Positions 5,258 to 7,838 of a stretch of DNA of 7,838 nucleotides are shown here, piece by piece. The notes beneath the pieces are model-generated. The model was not told where the DNA came from. It was given only the letters and a program-made list of their open reading frames with translations, and did not search any database. Source of the stretch: an uncultured Pseudoxanthomonas sp. (GTDB lineage: Bacteria > Pseudomonadota > Gammaproteobacteria > Xanthomonadales > Xanthomonadaceae); NCBI GenBank assembly GCA_946886405.1, contig CAMPIO010000132.1, forward strand, positions 1 to 7,838, written 5' to 3'. Position 1 is the stretch's first letter, and the number at the start of each line of letters is the position of its first letter. The translations under genes and the position numbers were made by a program.

Positions 5258-6040
5258 TCAGGCGCGACGCGCCATCATCAACTTCTTGATCTCGGCGATC
5301 GCCAGCGCCGGATTCAAGCCCTTCGGGCAGGTCCGCGCGCAGTTCATGATCGTGTGGCAGCGATAGAGCTTGAACGGATCTTCCAGATCGTCCAGGCGCG
5401 CACCGGTGTCTTCATCGCGCGAATCGATGATCCAGCGGTAGGCCTGCAGCAGGATCGCCGGGCCGAGGTAACGCTCGCCGTTCCACCAGTAGCTCGGGCA
5501 ACTGGTCGAGCAGCACGCACACAGGATGCATTCGTACAGGCCATCCAGCTTCTTGCGGTCTTCCGGCGACTGCAGGCGCTCGCGATCCGGCGGCGCGGGG
5601 GTCTGCGTACGGATCCAAGGCTTGATCGAGGCGTACTGCGCGTAGAAGTGGGTCAGGTCGGGGACCAGATCCTTAACGACGTCCATGTGCGGCAGCGGAT
5701 AGATCGGTACTTCCGCCTTGGTGCAGTCGCCGATGGCCTTGGTGCACGCGAGCGTGTTGGTGCCGTCGATGTTCATCGCGCACGAACCGCAGATGCCTTC
5801 GCGGCACGAACGGCGGAACGTCAGCGTGGGGTCGACTTCATTCTTGATCTTGATCAGCGCGTCCAGGACCATCGGACCGCACTTGTCGAGATCGATCTCG
5901 TAGGTGTCGGTGCGCGGATTGGCGCCGTCGTCCGGGTTCCAGCGGTACACCTTGAAGGTGCGCACGTTCTTGGCGCCCTTCGCGGGAAAGTGCTTGCCCT
6001 TGGTGACGCGCGAGTTCTTCGGGAGTGAAAATTCGGCCAT
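5258..6040 (-). CDS. sdhB: Succinate dehydrogenase iron-sulfur subunit SdhB
   Basis: This 260-aa subunit of complex II carries electrons from the FAD of SdhA to ubiquinone. All cluster ligands are present. The [2Fe-2S] site uses C79, C84, C87 and C99 ([10 protein letters not shown]). The [4Fe-4S] site uses C171, C174, C177 and C238 (CILCACC and CPKG). The [3Fe-4S] site uses C181, C228 and C234. The YWWN segment (184-187) carries the tryptophan near the quinone site. An N-terminal extension of about 20 residues, rich in Lys, precedes the ferredoxin domain. The ATG at 6040 has GGGAGA upstream, and the gap to sdhA is 17 nt. No signal peptide is expected, since the protein faces the cytoplasm. 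Confidence 0.98.
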   Translation of the reverse strand: MAEFSLPKNSRVTKGKHFPAKGAKNVRTFKVYRWNPDDGANPRTDTYEIDLDKCGPMVLDALIKIKNEVDPTLTFRRSCREGICGSCAMNIDGTNTLACTKAIGDCTKAEVPIYPLPHMDVVKDLVPDLTHFYAQYASIKPWIRTQTPAPPDRERLQSPEDRKKLDGLYECILCACCSTSCPSYWWNGERYLGPAILLQAYRWIIDSRDEDTGARLDDLEDPFKLYRCHTIMNCARTCPKGLNPALAIAEIKKLMMARRA

Positions 6041-6057
6041 GTGTCAGGTCTCCCGGC

Positions 6058-7838
6058 TCAGTAAACGCGCGGCTTGGGCGGCACCACATCCACGTCCTTG
6101 CTGAGCGTGTACATGTGCACGGGACGGAAATCGAAGCTGCACTGGCCGTCGTCGGCGACATTGACCAGCGTGTGCTTCTGCCAGTTGACGTCGTCGCGCT
6201 CGGGGAAGTCCTCGTGCGCGTGCGCGCCGCGGCTCTCGTGGCGCTGCTCGGCCGAATTGATCGTGGCGACCGCACTCAACAGCAGGTTGTGCAGCTCGTA
6301 GGTCTCGATCAGGTCCGAGTTCCAGATCAGCGAGCGGTCGCTGACCTTGACGTCCTGGAAGCTGGAGAAGATGTCGGCCATCTTGTCGCAGCCTTCCTTC
6401 AGCGTCTTGCTGGTGCGGAAGACCGCGGCATCGGCCTGCATCGTACGCTGCATATTGTCGCGGATCACCGACGTCGGCGTATCGCCGTTGGCGTTGCGCA
6501 GCTTGTCCAGGTGCGACAGCGCCTTGTCGCAGGCATCGCCGGCGAGTGGCTTGTGCGACGAACCGCTCTTGATGGTCTCGGCGCAGCGGTTGGCGACCGC
6601 GCGGCCGAACACCACCAGGTCGAGCAGCGAATTGGAACCCAGGCGGTTCGCGCCGTGCACCGATACGCAGGCCGCTTCGCCGATCGCGTACAGGCCGGGA
6701 ACAACCGCATCCGGGTTGTCGCCGACCTTGCGCACGACTTCGCCGTGGTAGTTGGTCGGGATGCCGCCCATGTTGTAGTGCACGGTGGGGATGACCGGGA
6801 TCGGCTGCCTGGTCACGTCCACGCCGGCGAAGATGTGGGCGCTTTCGGCGATGCCGGGCAGCTTCTCGTTGATGACTTCCGGACCCAGGTGGGTCAGGTC
6901 GAGCAGGATGTGGTCCTTATGCTCGCCCACGCCGCGGCCTTCGCGGATCTCGATGGTCATCGAGCGGCTGACCACGTCGCGCGATGCCAGATCCTTGTAG
7001 TGCGGGGCATAGCGCTCCATGAAGCGCTCACCGTTGCTGTTGCGCAGGATGCCGCCTTCGCCGCGGACGCCCTCGGTGATCAGGCAGCCCGCACCGTAAA
7101 TGCCGGTGGGATGGAACTGCACGAACTCCATGTCCTGCATCGGCAGGCCGGCGCGCATCACCATGCCGCCGCCGTCACCGGTGCAGGTGTGGGCCGACGT
7201 CGCCGAGAAGTACGCGCGACCGTAGCCGCCGGTGGCGAGCACCACGCCGTGGGCGCGGAACAGGTGCAGCGTGCCGGTGGCCATGTCGAGGGCGAGTACG
7301 CCGCGGCAGGCGCCTTCCTCGTCGAAGATCAGGTCCAGCGCGAAGTACTCGACCATGAAGCGCGCATCGTGCGCCAGCGACTGCTGGTACAGGGTGTGCA
7401 GCATGGCGTGGCCGGTGCGGTCGGCGGCGGCGCAGGTGCGCTGTGCCGGCGGGCCTTCGCCGAACTTGGTCGTCATGCCGCCGAACGGGCGCTGGTAGAT
7501 CTTGCCCTCTTCGGTACGGGAGAACGGCACGCCGTAGTGCTCAAGCTCGATGATGGCCGGGATGGCCTCGCGGCACATGTACTCGATGGCGTCCTGGTCG
7601 CCCAGCCAGTCCGAGCCCTTGATGGTGTCGTAGAAGTGGTAGCGCCAGTCGTCCTCGCCCATGTTGCCCAGCGCGGCGGAAATGCCGCCCTGCGCCGCCA
7701 CGGTATGCGAGCGGGTCGGGAAGACTTTGGTCAGGCAGACGGTCTGCAGGCCCTTGGCGGCCAGGCCGAAGGTTGCGCGCAGTCCGGCGCCGCCGGCGCC
7801 CACCACGACCATGTCGTACTTGTGTTCGGTGATCTTGT
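6058..7838 (-). CDS. sdhA: Succinate dehydrogenase flavoprotein subunit SdhA (5' end beyond the window)
   Basis: This is the catalytic subunit of complex II, oxidising succinate to fumarate in the TCA cycle. The frame is open to the window edge. Codons before the internal Met at 7812 read KITEHKYD, a typical SdhA N-terminus, so the true start lies just beyond 7838. The visible part has 593 complete codons, matching a family length near 590-600. The dinucleotide-binding motif GAGGAG follows that Met, and SHTVAAQGG carries the histidine (codon 7705-7707) that bonds FAD and is the target of Sdh[11 protein letters not shown] (His codon 6778-6780), [18 protein letters not shown] and [17 protein letters not shown] are conserved active-site and FAD segments. 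The C-terminus ends in PPKPRVY, as is usual. Confidence 0.98.
   Translation of the reverse strand, partial: KITEHKYDMVVVGAGGAGLRATFGLAAKGLQTVCLTKVFPTRSHTVAAQGGISAALGNMGEDDWRYHFYDTIKGSDWLGDQDAIEYMCREAIPAIIELEHYGVPFSRTEEGKIYQRPFGGMTTKFGEGPPAQRTCAAADRTGHAMLHTLYQQSLAHDARFMVEYFALDLIFDEEGACRGVLALDMATGTLHLFRAHGVVLATGGYGRAYFSATSAHTCTGDGGGMVMRAGLPMQDMEFVQFHPTGIYGAGCLITEGVRGEGGILRNSNGERFMERYAPHYKDLASRDVVSRSMTIEIREGRGVGEHKDHILLDLTHLGPEVINEKLPGIAESAHIFAGVDVTRQPIPVIPTVHYNMGGIPTNYHGEVVRKVGDNPDAVVPGLYAIGEAACVSVHGANRLGSNSLLDLVVFGRAVANRCAETIKSGSSHKPLAGDACDKALSHLDKLRNANGDTPTSVIRDNMQRTMQADAAVFRTSKTLKEGCDKMADIFSSFQDVKVSDRSLIWNSDLIETYELHNLLLSAVATINSAEQRHESRGAHAHEDFPERDDVNWQKHTLVNVADDGQCSFDFRPVHMYTLSKDVDVVPPKPRVY

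Noticed and set aside
5057..6028. Plus-strand open frame of 323 codons
   Set aside because: It is antisense to sdhB and part of the MAPEG gene, both of which have clear family motifs on the minus strand.

Overview
The window looks like a high-GC gammaproteobacterial chromosome, most likely Xanthomonadaceae/Lysobacteraceae (Xanthomonas, Pseudoxanthomonas or Lysobacter type). This rests on the style of the proteins, on the sdh-lol gene neighbourhood and on attC sites of the 'CAATTCATTCAAGCCGAAC' type. The genus is an inference; no database search was possible.

Region 1 (1 to about 1156) is a stretch of integron gene cassettes. Two complete attC sites (350-418 and 725-784) and a third with a decayed right end (1112-1156) delimit three cassettes. 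The first is partial and carries the C-terminal part of an unknown protein. The second (413-778) has no convincing gene and holds repeated GGCTTCGG motifs. The third encodes a small zinc-ribbon-like protein of unknown function. No integrase is in the window. By cassette orientation it would lie to the left, if it exists.

Region 2 (about 1157-2215) holds a NUDIX hydrolase gene resembling the NUDT15/MTH2 group. Its stop codon sits in a degenerate half attC site, so it may be a fossil cassette. A four-helix membrane protein of unknown function follows. A hairpin at 2192-2215 separates these rightward genes from the leftward operon.

Region 3 (2219-7838, all minus strand) is one very tightly packed operon. 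In transcription order it reads sdhA (5' end outside the window), sdhB, a MAPEG-family membrane protein, sdhE, a ygfX/cptA-like gene, a lolC/E-type permease and lolD. Spacings run from 17 nt to overlaps of about 50 nt. SdhA and SdhB form the catalytic part of succinate dehydrogenase (complex II). SdhE is the factor that helps attach FAD covalently to SdhA, and YgfX is its usual membrane partner. LolC/E and LolD form the inner-membrane ABC transporter that hands lipoproteins to LolA. The operon thus joins respiratory-enzyme assembly to outer-membrane lipoprotein export. sdhC, sdhD and the promoter should lie beyond 7838.

No rRNA, tRNA, CRISPR array or intact insertion sequence was seen. I saw no clear new system. 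The most unusual parts are the integron remnants with the possible fossil NUDIX cassette, and the MAPEG-sdhE-ygfX insertion between sdh and lol genes.
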